From Brachypodium distachyon (Eukaryota; Streptophyta; Magnoliopsida; Poales; Poaceae): a stretch of 64,000 nt of DNA. This document shows positions 21,824-33,559 of the stretch, one piece after another (positions within the stretch are counted from its first letter, which is position 1; every line of letters begins with the position of its first letter). A program made the position numbers and the translations under genes. The notes under the pieces are model-generated. The model was not told the origin of the DNA, ran no database searches, and saw nothing but the letters and a program-made list of their open reading frames with translations. The DNA lies in the NCBI RefSeq assembly GCF_000005505.3, contig NC_016134.3, positions 11,266,624 to 11,330,623 of the forward strand, given 5' to 3'.

Positions 21824-22973
21824 GAGCACCCTAACGCTAAACGGCCTATGATGCCAGCTAGCCCGAGCACCCTAGAGATAGAGACAAATATGAGATGGAA
21901 GTAATGTGTATGTACTTGCTAGAAGAACTATATGTTGGGTTTGCCTAAGGATCAATCACAAGAAGACGCACATGCACACGACGATCACCGGATTATTGCC
22001 AAGGGCACGTGAGGTACCCTCTTTTTTTATTTCTCTGAACTCAAAACTCACGTTAAAACCCTCTTGTGTTACAAAAGCTGACCCTGATGATATATATAGG
22101 GGTGGTCCCCCTCCCCATGAGTTGTACCACAATCAGCACAAGTAGTGTATCATCACACCAAGTAGAAAAGTGAGCTACCATGATAGAGTTGTGTGTAGGG
22201 TAGCCACTAAAGAAAGTGTTGTACCAACATTTAAATAGTGAATAAAGTGTTGAGTTCCCACAAATTTGATATCCCAAGTAGTATAATGTGCAAAGGTCCT
22301 CAAGAGTGGGTGTTAGGGTCGTCGCTCGTAAAATCTCTACATAATGTATCTATTCTTAAAAAGCGTCTAGATACATGTAATATTTCGACAACAATTTAGG
22401 ATCGGAGTGGGTATCTGTTTTGTAATGTTCATACAAAAGTAATGTTCATACAAAAGGGAGACGTCGGTCCAGCATATTTCATACCAAATATAGTTTAATA
22501 GGATTGTTGTCACTATGCAAATTATTTTTTCCTAACAGTTGAGTAGGCAGGGGAGGTATCGAGAATGAAGTCATGGCGGCTAGCTTGTGGGTGATAATGA
22601 AACGATCATAACAACCGCGTGCATGATAATTTAATGCTCCAAGTGCAGAGGAGGCACTGGTTAACTTGTGGTTGCTTGATCTAGTTACACTAGTATAAAA
22701 TAAGAATATTGATGGAGAAATCAAACTAACAACATGAGCTATTGTCCTACGACATGTCATTTACACCAAGCCAGGCCGTCCTGCCAAATATATTAGTTCT
22801 TCTTGGGCACATGATTGAACTAATAATTTATATAGTGTCTTACAATGGTGTAAATAAAAGGGAGAAGGAGATCCTATATATGTCAAACCATAGTTGTGAA
22901 CAGGATTGTTGTCATCATGTATTTTTTTTCTTCATCTAACCGATGCGCAGGCATGAGAGGTATCAAGAATTAG

Positions 22974-23099
22974 ATGGTGGCGACTCCGGTCATCGTCCTT
23001 CAGTCGACCGTGGGTGTGCGGTTTCATCCCTCCCTACCTGGACTCCATAGATACAAAAGAAATGGTGTTATGTGTACAGTAGGAGGACTCTATATATGA
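22974..23099 (+). CDS. Hypothetical short ORF (41 codons), tandem copy
   Basis: Same position after the motif (GAGAGGTATCAAGAATTAG). MVATPVIVLQSTVG start and RFHPSLPGLHRYKRNG core match the 21704 ORF. Substitutions are mostly amino-acid changing. Confidence 0.2.
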   Translation: MVATPVIVLQSTVGVRFHPSLPGLHRYKRNGVMCTVGGLYI

Positions 23100-23279
23100 G
23101 CACCCTACGCTAAACGGCCTACGATGCCAGCTAGCCCGAGCACTCTAGAGATAGAGACAAATATGAGATGGAAGTAATGTGTATGTACTTGCTAGACGAA
23201 CTACATATCAGATATCATGCATTAATTAAGTAATTAAATGAGTTGATGAAATCGTGATTTATTGTTTAATATGTTTCTC

Positions 23280-23544
23280 CTATTTGGCATCCGTGCATAT
23301 TAAGGTCATTAATCTAGATGCATGTAGCTTATATGCAACTCTTCCGGTTCCACAACAGTGCGACAAAAACGCCTGAAGCCGGTGTTCATATCGTTCCACC
23401 GTCTGCTCGAGCAGCACGTCATGTTCTTCTTGAGTAACTAAGCAACTGTAAATGCGAGTAGCCGAGTATACCAGAATGAATAGTGTTGAGAGCAAAAACA
23501 AGACAGAACCCAGGCAGGTGTAGATACGAAATTCGAGGGTTGTG
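23280..23544 (-). CDS. Orphan 3' exon of an unrecognised membrane protein
   Basis: A strong acceptor (TTTATTCTTTTTCTTAG, ending at 23545) is followed by an 88-codon open frame to a TAG at 23280. It contains a clear membrane segment (CLGSVLFLLSTLFILVYSA) and then a polar helix (TQEEHDVLLEQTVERYEHR), with Cys-Cys in FLSHCCGTG. No ATG opens the frame, which begins mid-codon at the acceptor, so earlier exons are needed; I could not find them to the right. It may be a captured or stranded last exon. Function unknown. Confidence 0.4.
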
Positions 23545-23739
23545 CTAAGAAAAAGAATAAATTCAAGAGCTCATGGATGGGGCCGTTGCACCACGGGCCC
23601 ATTAATTAACCTCTTACCCATACCAGCCCAGCTTACAGGCTTCCTCAGACCACAAGACCAGACCAACTATTGTGACGTGAGAAATGTTCATTTCTTACCG
23701 AGGACAAGAAGAATTGACAGTTTTTTTATATGTTTGCAA

Positions 23740-23875
23740 TGTTCATATAAAAGGGAGAAGACGGGTCAGAAAATTTCATACCAAATATAGTTCTGAACTG
23801 AATAGGATTGTTGTCACCATGCAATTGTTTTTTTCCTAATCGTTGAGTAGGCAGGGGAGGTATCGAGAATGAAGT
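23740..23875 (+). promoter_or_regulatory. Promoter-leader module
   Basis: TTCATATAAAAGGGAG (about 23742-23756), then CATACCAAATATAGTTCTGA, a T-rich tract and GAGTAGGCAGGGGAGGTATC ending at the GAGAAT motif (23858-23873). It is very similar to 22440-22570. Confidence 0.4.
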
Positions 23876-24039
23876 CGTTACTTTTCCATGGGGTAGGAAT
23901 GTAGATCAAGCAGTGCTTGCATTGCTAGCTAGCTAGGGCAATGACCTTCGCCGCCATTGTTGGTAGGTCTGACTGCAATGTGTACGGGTGCCCCGGCCGG
24001 CACCAATACTACGCCTCTCGCAAAATTTTCCTGACAAAA

Positions 24040-25115
24040 AAGGCAGACGACTTGGGCAAGCAGTACAGGGTGTGATTGCTTCTACATGATCTACAAGCAG
24101 AACGTGGCGTCTTTGGAATGGCACGCATCGACATGGATTGCCAAACCAACCTATTCTCCGTTGGATTTGGTCGTTCTCTCGCGATAATAATTCCGTACTT
24201 CAAAATATTCTATGCACATCCTGCTAGTTTTAAAACAAAGCAGCTTCTTTCAAGTGTGATAGGTTTATTTATCTTATCCGAGAGTGTCTTTATCAGCTAA
24301 TTGCCAATTGTTTTAAGAGACTTGCTTACCTGCATCCCCTTAAAAAAGATTACAGCTACCGATGCCCACGACGGTTGAGATTACAACATACTGTACCTCT
24401 TAAGTTAAAACTGTAGTATATAGTTTTCTTTCACTAGATTTTTTTATTTTTTAATAGAGCTAGCAACAGATTTATGAAAATAAATTTCACAGAATCACAG
24501 TATTTGGGGCATTGTTCTCATCGCAGAGCCATAGTTTTTGCTAATTGTCCGAAAAACCATACATTTTGAGTCTAACTGTCTCAAGAAGCCCAAAATAGAT
24601 GGTTAAACATATTTGACAGGTTTCCTTACATGTGGGCCCCACATGTCAGGTGCCCCGGCGGCCAAATCCCGACCTGTTGGCATGTCATTTCCGCATCTAT
24701 TCTCCTTCACTCTCACCCTTCGGAAACTGGCTAGCCTCGTCGATAGCAGTTGTAAACAAGATTTTGCTCTTGCTCTTCCTCCTGTACTAGAGTATGGAGA
24801 CGTGATTCGAAGTGGACCGATTCAAGTACTTTTTCTTACGTAGCATCAGTTGTGATGTAAAAATGGCTGTGTCCATCGGTTTCGATACAGAGCTAGCAAC
24901 AGATTTATGAGAGTAAATTTCACGGAACCACAGTATTTGAGACATTCTTCTCACGGAGCCACAATTTTTACTAATTTGTCCGAAAAAGGAAGACAGCTTT
25001 GGCAAGCAGTACCTGGTGTGATTGCTTCTACATGATCTACAAGCAGAACGTGCCGTGTTTGGAATGTCATGGATCGGCATGAATTTGTAAACCAACCTGT
25101 TCTCCGTTGGATGTA
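24040..25115 (+). repeat. Direct duplication of a composite repeat
   Basis: GTGTGATTGCTTCTACATGA through CTCCGTTGGAT occurs at 24068-24165 and 25015-25112. GAGCTAGCAACAGATTTATG followed by TAAATTTCAC-GAA-CCACAG occurs at 24458 and 24889. The TAAATTTCAC segments resemble the TIR of the 8975 element, so this looks like two half-elements of the same MULE family. No gene seen. Confidence 0.7.
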
Positions 25116-25131
25116 AAGCAAGTTGTGATGT

Positions 25132-25425
25132 TGTTACGCAAATAGAGATTAAACTAGAAATGAGAGACATGAATTTTAACGTGGAAACCCTCGTGGGAAA
25201 AATCACGGACGCACGAAGGTGCAACTTCACTTATGTTGGAGTATTACAAGCACGAGCGACAGGCCGTCTTTAGGTGTGACTACATGTGGTATATATAACG
25301 GGCAATATAAAAATGAGTACTAATAGGACAAGGAAAACGAGTTCAACTCGTATACCAACACAAAGCCCAAACCTATCCTGCTACGTTTAGCAGAGTTGGT
25401 AACGGATTCGGATCATATTTCAACA
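25132..25425 (-). repeat. Copia 3' LTR
   Basis: On the minus strand it begins TGTTGAAATATGATCCGAAT and ends with CA after TTTGCGTAA. It includes a TATATATACC box (minus strand, near 25295) as a possible promoter. Confidence 0.93.
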
Positions 25426-25559
25426 ATCTTCATCTTGAGCCGAATCCCCTCCAGTAGTCGAAAAAAATAAACACCTCCAAACAAATGAGCATAAACACCT
25501 TGCGCATCAATGTCCATAGGACTAGTGAGTAACACCAACTAAGCCTGAGCAAAGCTCAA

Positions 25560-26846
25560 ACTTATTGGCAGAAACTAGCTTTGTCATCATATCAGTATTA
25601 CCGGTAATTGTCGTACCTCGAAGGTGGTAAAAGTTTGCAGCCTTCATATCACCTTTCATCACAACAAGAGAATCTTTTGTGACCTTGATGATCCCATCTT
25701 CACCTGAATATTTATACCCTTTATTATCAAGAGTATTCAAACAGATAAGATTTTTCTTCAAACTCGGAATGTGGCGAACATCCGATAAAGTTCTGATAGT
25801 GCCATCAAACATCTTGATTTGAACTGTGCTAATGCCTGCAATCTTGCACGGCGAATCATCACCCATCAACACAGAACCATTAGGCATCGCTTCATACGTT
25901 GCAAACCACTCCCGGTGCGGAGTCATGTGGAAAGTACATGCTGTAACAAGAACCCAAACATCTCTCATTTTGGAATCACCGGTAACGACAACGAGAACAT
26001 CACCATCAGAATCTTGTTTGCTAACAACGGTGGCTCGGGCATCATCCTCTTGTTGATCCTTCTTTTTGAATTTTCCATTCCTTTTCTCCTTGTTCTGCAA
26101 CTTGTATTTCATGCCCATCTTTCTTGCAATATTTGCAAGACTTGTACTTGCCTCTGGATTTTGACCGGCCTCTTTAGCCATTTGAACTTTTGTCTCTATT
26201 TTCATTATTTGAGCTCTTCTCATTTGTCCTGCCACGAACAGATAATCCCTCACCATGGGATGAACTTGAACCAACGTGAGACACCATATGCTTCCTCTTC
26301 TCCTTGGAGTGCAAAGCTTCATAAACCTCATTAAGGGTGAGAGTATCACGATTGTATAATATGGTATCTCTAAAATTGGTATAAGAATTTGGCAGTGAAC
26401 ATAGGAGCATTAAACCCATATCTTCTTCATCATACTTAACTTCCATTGCCGTTAGGTCGGATATAATCTCCTTAAACTCGGTGATGTGATTTAACACATT
26501 ACCTCCTTCTTGCAGTCGGTGGAGGAATACTTTTGCTTGAGATGCATCTTACTGGTGAGATCTTTTGACATGCAAATCTCTTCCAACTTTGACCATAAAG
26601 CGGCGGCTGTCTTCTCAGCCAAAACTTCTTGCAAATACTGTTGTGTAGATGAAGTTGAATTTGGGCCATAGCCTTGCGATCCTTTCTCTTCTCCTCATCA
26701 GTCCAGTCAGCAGATTTCTTTTTCGCGAAATCATCCAGTGCATCATCATAATCGGCTTGCGTCAATAACACCCGCATCTTGACTTGCCATAGGGAAAACC
26801 TTGTGTCACGATACAGCAACGGAAAATCATACTTCATGAATGCCAT
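25560..26846 (-). pseudogene. Copia gag-protease remnant
   Basis: The frame opens at 26846 with a gag start (MKYDFPLLYRDTRFSLWQVK). The UBN2-type gag region continues (LNHITEFKEIISDLTAMEVK, LLCSLPNSYTNF), but it needs at least two frame changes (near 26650 and 26500). It ends with a pre-integrase segment (LSDVRHIPSLKKNLICLNTL). At the protease active site the usual D-S-G is replaced: the sequence reads WVLVTACTFHMTP. No CCHC knuckle is recognisable. The coding part stops directly before the 3' LTR, so the enzyme domains were deleted. Confidence 0.9.
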
Positions 26847-27234
26847 GAGCAGAGTAAATTGTATGCACAAGATAGTACAAGCCGGAAACCCTTGATTGGA
26901 TTAATTTGCGGAGATAAAAAACTTGAATAGACACCGTCGCAGTCTGGACTTAGCAAATTAGATAAAAACAATTGATCAAGCTTCACGTGTGCTGTGCAGC
27001 CTTGGAACTTGCAGCCCCTGCTCGTGGTGATTTTGCTTTGGACCGATGCTCTGCTGTGGTTTGCTGTTGTCCGATCTGGCCGCGTACGCCAACTCGAGTA
27101 GAAATGCAATTCGATGTATAGCGGCTTCGATTCGGCGATGGGCAGCGGAACGGGTCAAAACCGACACTGGCAAGATGTCGGGCTCGGCGGAACGAACTCG
27201 CCGAGGTGCCTCGAAAATTTAATCTTAAGAACGT

Positions 27235-27247
27235 GGTTTTGATACCA
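27235..27247 (-). other. Primer binding site (tRNA-iMet type)
   Basis: The minus strand reads TGGTATCAAAACC two bases inside the 5' LTR. It matches the usual plant Copia site TGGTATCAGAGC at the first eight bases. Confidence 0.85.
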
Positions 27248-27249
27248 CT

Positions 27250-27542
27250 TGTTATGCAAATAGAGATTAAATTAGAAACGAGAGACACGAATTTTAACGT
27301 TGAAAATCCTCGTGGGAAAAACAACGGACGTACGAAGGCGCAACTTCACTTATGTTGGAGTATTACGAGCACGAGACGACATGCTGTCTTTAGGTGTGAC
27401 TGCATGTGGTATATATAACGGACATAAAAATGAGTCCTAATAGAACAAAGAAAACGAGTTCAATTCGTATACCAACACAAAGAGCAAACCTATTCTGCTA
27501 CGTCTAACAGAGTTGGTAACGGATTCGGATCATATTTCAACG
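27250..27542 (-). repeat. Copia 5' LTR
   Basis: About 90% identical to the 3' LTR. Its outermost base is mutated (CGTTGAAAT instead of TGTTGAAAT on the minus strand), but the flanking GATGT duplication fixes the boundary. Confidence 0.92.
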
Positions 27543-27729
27543 GATGTAAAACAAATCAACCACTGAAGGTGTAATAGGTCTGTTGAATGGCTACTGATCT
27601 TACCCCAGAAACGATCATCTCTGTTACTCTGTACTCTCTACCATTAAACTGCCAGTTATATATTTTAATTTTATTTTAATTAATCTTATCCTGGAAACGA
27701 CCAGTGTACGTCTCACTCTGCTTCTTTCC

Positions 27730-29250
27730 CAAGTGAGCAAATAATGTCTTTTGAGGATTAGGAACAGCTCTTGGCTGGTGCATGGATAACTGGTTCAGTC
27801 AAATGAAAGAGTGGTAACCATAAAAGAGATCGATGTATAAATTCACAATGCATTTGGGAGAAAGGAAACAGCCTCCATGTCATACGTTGTTGAAACCTTG
27901 AAATCAGATGTTAGAGTTCGTAGGATTGAGATGCATCAGGATAATGTGCTCGTGTTATACTCAACCAAGTTGTAGTTTTAAGATAAGAACGTGCACTTGA
28001 TATCCTGTGAGAAGTGTCTCATTTTCGATCGAGATTACAGCAAGATACCATCCTCGAATGAGTTGTGTTTGCAATCCTAGACTACATTTAAGTTCGAAAC
28101 ATTTAGTTTACATGGAAAGCAAATTCACTCGGTGTTCATGGTTAAGATGTGTCTCGACACTTGGTTGGGGATCTTTCGCCGTCCGAAACAGAGAAGCAAT
28201 GTGTACTGTATCATCATCAGTTATCAGGATTAAAACATTCGATCAGCTCCCATAGCCCCATCCTCACAACATCTGAAAAATCGGCAGAGAAAGGCTAGGC
28301 TTAAATATCTCCGGTTGAAATACATTAAGGCAAATAAAAAAAATTACTACTCGTACTTCATCTGTTCCACAAAAAACCTCACGTAGATTTGTTCATTTGC
28401 ACCAAGACAACTATCATTTCTAGTGCTTGATCACTTATGTTGGGTAGAGAATAAATGAATGCGAGCAGTTATTAGCCGGATGCGGCAGCCAAAAAAGAGG
28501 TACATTATAAAACAAATCAAAAAGAATTATATGACGAGTTTTTTGAAATGGAGGGATTAGGTACCAAAAACTGAGAAAGACGTGTAAGTAATACGTAAGA
28601 GAAAAACTCTACTCGGTCCAATTGAAGAATTGATGTGTTTGCTTGGTTAAGAAACTGCTTCACAGGCTGATACATGCACGTCGGGTCAGTATGTAGTACA
28701 TTTTCTTACATTTCATCAGTGATGATGTGAAAAAAGTCAACCATTGCAGGTGTAATAGGTTGATTAATTGAATACTTGCTGATTGTGTCTATCAGCAAAT
28801 TGTCAGTGATTTTAATTTCATTTTAGTCCTCCAGCTGTTTCTTCGTGGGGTGAGCAAGTAGGGTCTTTTCAGGACAAGGAACTGCTCTTGACTGGTGCCT
28901 GGATAAATGGTTCGATCAAATGCAGAGTACTTTGCCATAAAAGAGACATGTCTTTTCTGCGTGAATGCGGTTCAGTTAAATGCAGGGTAGTAACAACAAA
29001 AGGGACGCATCTTTCTCCACGCATGCAACCATTGTGCTATATAAATTGACAATGCATTTTGGAAGCAGGAAAGAAGGGCCTTCCATCCCATGTCTACTTC
29101 GTAGGACATATGAAGTTCGTAGGACTGAGATGTATCAGGAATTTGTACTGCTGTCTACTTCGATGTTCGTGTAACGGTCGCTGTCGTCCCTCACTGTCCC
29201 GCCTATGACCACTCACGAAGCCAAGTACACATGGCATGCGGCAGAAGCTG
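27730..29250 (+). repeat. Duplicated block 3, copy A (partner 30840-32220)
   Basis: Two sub-units, at 27730-28330 and 28850-29250, each contain ATAAAAGAGA, TATAAATT-CACAATGCATTT, and TAGGA-TGAGATG-ATCAGGA. The same order occurs in copy B. Copy A has an extra Stowaway MITE. Frames downstream of the motif contain stops in both copies; no gene recognised. Confidence 0.85.
28356..28557. mobile_element. Stowaway-like MITE, 202 bp, with empty site in paralogue
   Basis: Left end CTTCATCTGTTCCACAAAAA and inverted right end ATCCCTCCATTTCAAAAAAC, with TA on both sides (28354-28355, 28558-28559). The partner block at about 31530 reads CTACTCATATGTACC without the insert. Confidence 0.88.
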
Positions 29251-29289
29251 AATTGCTCTAAGAACCACGCGCTGATCCCATAGGCGATC

Positions 29290-29990
29290 TACATTGCTCG
29301 ATCCCTGGAGTCCTAGAATTGATCGATCGAGGCTTCGTGCCAATCGATAAGCGCTGAAATTCAGAAGATTAAACCATCTCGCAGATTTCCTGAAGACTTC
29401 CTTGCTTGGCACGCTTATCGCCTTGGAAATTTTACTGTTAAATGTTCCTACCATCTGGCTCTGCACGCTAAGGTCGTGTATCAGGGGACGGGTGCAAGCA
29501 GTGTACGTCCCAATGGCAATCGAACTCCTCGGAATTGGAAACGAATTTGGCTGACAATTGTTCCCCATATATTAGCTCAGATCTTTTCGCTTGGGAAGTT
29601 ACAAGGAATGCCTTGGCTAATTAACCGAACCTCAGGCATACACAGATTGAGACTCCTCCGAACTGACCGATATGTGGCCATGCCACTGATTACTTCTTTC
29701 CATGCCAAAGTGCTGATTAGGACTTAAACGGATTTTGAACAGCTAATCCCAAATGAACCGGAATGGTTATTAAAACTTTTGGAGCAGTTGACGCCGGCTT
29801 CGCCTGTCGTTGTACTTACCACGATTTGGAGAATTTGCCATGTGCATAACCACATCACACGCACCAAAATCCGGCGCGCCCAATTTAAGCAACCAGATGA
29901 TTTCTGGTTAGCTATATCGAAAGAGGATTGCTTCGGTACACCCCTTTCCCAAACTCAAAAGGGCACCGAGATCTTGGTTTGGTCGTAAAC
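29290..29990 (+). pseudogene. L1-type LINE remnant (zf-RVT region)
   Basis: The plus frame reads EDFLAWHAYRLGNFTVKCSY and NWKRIWLTIVPHI, the segment just before the zf-RVT zinc finger. Further on comes LTTIWRICHVHNHITRTKI, the usual trailing segment. The zinc-finger cysteines are not preserved and frames shift between the parts. It interrupts the end of duplicated block 3A. Confidence 0.75.
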
Positions 29991-30208
29991 TCAAACCAAC
30001 ACTGGGCCTTTTTGCCACCCCCGCTTCTGCTCTCCGTGGCTGATTTAAGGTCCCGCCGAACTCTTCCTGATCCTCTGCCAGGACCTGCTTATGACCGGTT
30101 TTGACCAACTTAACATAAAAATAGGATCCGAATGTGCATTTTCGTATATTAGGACTAAATTGACACCTACTCAATAATATAAGACCTCGGGTGTATTTTA
30201 CTCTAGTA
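29991..30208. other. Short non-coding stretch
   Basis: Nothing recognisable between the LINE remnant and the next MITE. Confidence 0.4.
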
Positions 30209-30445
30209 CTTCCCCCATTTCTAATTAATTGGCGCCGGCTTTTTTTTCAAAGAAACCCTTGAAAATTCCCGAAATAAACCTGCAGTTCATGTTCTATTGG
30301 ATCTTTTGTGAAAACCCCCAATAAAATTTCGAAATTAACGCGCAGTCCACGTTTAATTGAAGATGTGGACTGAAGGTTTATTTCGGAAATTTACAGGGGA
30401 TTTTTTGCAAAAAGACCGGCGTCAATTAATTAGGGACGGAGGGAG
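30209..30445. mobile_element. Stowaway MITE, 237 bp
   Basis: The ends CTTCCCCCATTTCTAATTAA and, inverted, CTCCCTCCGTCCCTAATTAA continue as inverted repeats for more than 30 bp, flanked by TA (30207-30208, 30446-30447). Confidence 0.92.
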
Positions 30446-30839
30446 TACCAAGGAAGTCAGAGAAAACATAGAGTTCATTCATCTCGAAGCTGCTTGAGTG
30501 CTTTGTCTGGAGGAGCCGTCCGTCGCTCAAGTGTTTGTCTGGAAGAGCCGCCGGTTGTTCTCTGGAACTGAAAACACCACGTGCGACTGGTAGGACCGAC
30601 CTGTCGTAATTTGGGGGAAAATAGGAACAATTAGATGAGATAATTTGTGTTACAAGTTTACTAAGTAGGGTAAGTTTATAAAAAAAAACCACCAAATGGG
30701 GTAAATTGTGTCAAAAAAAATATGGGGTAAAAATTGAAATTCACTCTTTTATTAATTATGTCATGATACATATCTCCACGGTATACTTATGATAGTGTAA
30801 ATGTTAGTACATATTTTATTTAATTCCGCCTGACGTTTC

Positions 30840-32220
30840 ATTTTTCTGCTGCTTCTTTGCCAAGTGAGCAAATATTGTCTTTTCAGGATTGGCAAGTGCT
30901 CTCTACTAGTACCCGGATAAATGGTTCAATCAAATGCAGAGTACTTTGCCATAAAAGAGACAGCCTTTTTGCGTGAAGGCGGTTCAGTCAAATGGAGAAT
31001 GGTAACGATAAAAGAGACTATAAATTCACAATGCATTTTGGAGAAAGGATACAAGGTGCTCCATGTAATATGTCGTTGAAACCTTCAAATCACATTTAGA
31101 TTTTTGTAGGATTGAGATGCATCAGGATAATGCGTTACTGTTACACTCAGCCTGGCCGTGGTTTTCTCATGATACCATGCACCTTTTGATATAAGAAGTG
31201 TCTTTTTCTCTAACGAGACTAGAGGAGGTGCCTGACTCGAACTACGTGCATTTGCAATACTAGGATTGTCGACACGTAAGGTTGAACATTTAGTTTGCTT
31301 GGAAAGCAAATTCACTCGATGTTCATGGTGAAGCTGTCTCTCAGCACTTGGTTGGCGATCTTCCCCGTCCAGAAACAGAGAAGCAACATATACTGTATCA
31401 TCAACTATCAGGATTTAGAAACACGCGAGCTCTCATAGTCCTATCCTCGCAACATTCGAAAAATTGGCAGAGAAGACTGGCAGGAATACCGCCGGTTGAA
31501 ATACATTGAGGCAAATAAAAAATTTACTACTCATATGTACCAAAAACTAAGAAAGAGTGTAAGTAGTACATAGGAGAAACATTCTACTCGGTCCGATTGA
31601 AGAATTGGTGTTTTTGCTTGGTTCAGAAACTGCTTCACCGGCTTATACATGCACGTCGAGTCAGTGGTACATTTTCTTACATATCATCAGTGGTGATGTG
31701 AAACAAATAAACCTTTGCAGGTGTAATAGGTTGATTAATTTGATTGAATGCATATGGTTACTGATGTTATCCCAGAAACTATTGTGTCTATCAGCAAACT
31801 GCCAATTATTTCTTTGCCAGGTGAGCAAGTAGGGACAGGGTATTTTCATGATCAGGAATGGCTCTTGATTGGTGCCTGCTGGATAAATGGTTCAATCAAA
31901 TGCAGATTACTTTGCCATAAAAGAGACATGTCTTTATACGTGAATGTGGTTCTGTTAAATGCATAGTAGTATAACATAAAGGAGATGCATCTTTCTCCAT
32001 GAATTGAATGCGACCATAGTGCTATATAAATTCGCAATGCATTTTGGAGACAGGAAACAAGGGCGGCCTCCATGTGTCATGCTTTGAAACTTTGAAATCA
32101 CATCGTAAATTCATAGGATTGAGATGTATCAGGATTATGCATGTGAGGGTCGCTGTTGGCCCCATCTGTCCAGCCTAGGCCCGCTGACAACCCAGGTTGC
32201 ATATGCTGTGTGTGGCAGCC
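30840..32220 (+). repeat. Duplicated block 3, copy B (partner 27730-29250)
   Basis: Same sub-unit order as copy A. TATA-like ATATAAATTC near 32024 and the motif TGAGATGTATCAGGATTA near 32119 are retained. It ends where copy A runs into a LINE remnant. Confidence 0.85.
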
Positions 32221-33559
32221 ACGGAGTCGCTCCCAGACCTACCCACTGATCCCAATGTCGCTCTCCCTGGTGCAGCTGGACTCCAGGCCCAGGCAACCTG
32301 TCACATTCAGCCAGACTACAATCAATCTCGGCATTGCCACCCTGATTCGATGCAACAAACTGCATAAAACATCATTTTGCACCGGATTTCTACCGGAATT
32401 TCTTCCCTGCACATCTTAGCCGATGTATTAGTATGATTAGCCTCATGTCATTATGTAAATCTCCCCATGATCATGACCGTCAGGATTAATAATATAGGGT
32501 GGTAACAGCAGGAGTTCAGACCTAAGCTGAGCACCGGCATTTGGATGCAAAGATGCGAAAGGGAGCATGAATGGAATGGAATATAACGGTTCTACTCCTC
32601 TACATTCTACTAACCAAACACGTAGAACAATTTGTTCCACTTGAAACCATATGATTAGTACTTTTTTGAGGAATAAGATGGTTAAACATGTTAGAAGAAT
32701 ATTTTCTTTTGAGAAACCAAACGGTTCCATTCCATTTTTTTCATATTCTGTGGACCAAACACAAGAACCATCTCATTTTTTGGAACCATTCCATTACATT
32801 CTATTTCATCTCCTCAACCAACACTACTTAAGAGTCTTTTATGCTGACCATTGTATCCAAAGGAAAGCGCGCTGCTTGGAGTGGGATTGAAGTTTGTGAG
32901 AACTATAGAGATGAAGATTGGGCGAGTACGCACACCAAAAATATGAAGCGGGGAATAGTCAGGACAATGATCATTAAATTACTAAACAAACAATACATTT
33001 GGTGTTTGTGACTCAATAACCTTGCTAGGGAGACGACTCAATAACATATGCAAATACATAAACGTTGGCTATGCATGCCCACCAACCAACTGGTAGTCTG
33101 GTACAACCATAAAATTTTACTGAGATAATTTCACACTTCCCTCTAAGCATGTAGCAGTAGCACATCAATATATAGAGACCGATCCAGCGGGAGCTGTGTA
33201 GCAAAGAAGCAAAAGCCACACTAACTTGATTAAGCCCAGGCGCATGCAGCAATTCAGCATCCATACATGCATGTCCTTGTACAAGTCCCATAGGAACGAG
33301 AGGCATCGGTAGTTTGGTGAAAGTTTATGCATGTGAATACGCAAACACACTCAAGAATACATGTGTGCTAGAAGGCGCAGGCGAGCCCAACAGACGTGGG
33401 TGAACAGTAGAACAGCATTGTTCTTGCTAGCGAAGAGGTACCCAGAGAGTGCAGCTGTCCTGTGAGGAGCCTGCAGCTCTGATTGATTCCTCTTTCTCTG
33501 CCTGGCACTTGGCTTATGTATAACATAGCATTTAGCCTTGCTAGACCTTCCAGTCACCC
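32221..33559. other. Non-coding stretch
   Basis: No gene recognised. At 32560-32820 repeated GGAATGGAAT / ATTCCATTCCA-type segments in opposite orientations suggest a decayed MITE, without clear ends. Confidence 0.45.

Larger units (their letters stand above)
21480..23210 (+). repeat. Tandem duplication, units 21480-21930 and 22740-23210
   Basis: Both units run CCTACGACATGTCATTTACA, TTAGTTCTTCTTGGGCAC, TTGTTGTCATCATGTATTTT, the AGGTATC-AAT-TAG motif, GTTTCATCCCTCCCTACCTG, and GAGATAGAGACAAATATGAG. The second unit keeps a TAAATAAAAG box (22851-22860) that the first lost. Between them lies a third, different module (22420-22600). A more distant relative is at 10590-11010. Confidence 0.9.
25132..27542 (-). 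mobile_element. Ty1/Copia LTR retrotransposon, internally deleted
   Basis: Two LTRs of about 293 bp (25132-25425 and 27250-27542), roughly 90% alike, start TGTTGAAATATGATCC and end GTAACA or ATAACA on the minus strand. A 5-bp target duplication GATGT flanks it (25127-25131, 27543-27547). A tRNA-iMet-type primer binding site lies beside the 5' LTR. The body holds gag and a degenerate protease, but integrase, reverse transcriptase and RNase H are missing. LTR divergence means an old insertion. Confidence 0.95.

Noticed and set aside
32560..32830. MITE with GGAATGGAAT-type ends
   Set aside because: Inverted similarity is only approximate and no target duplication was found.
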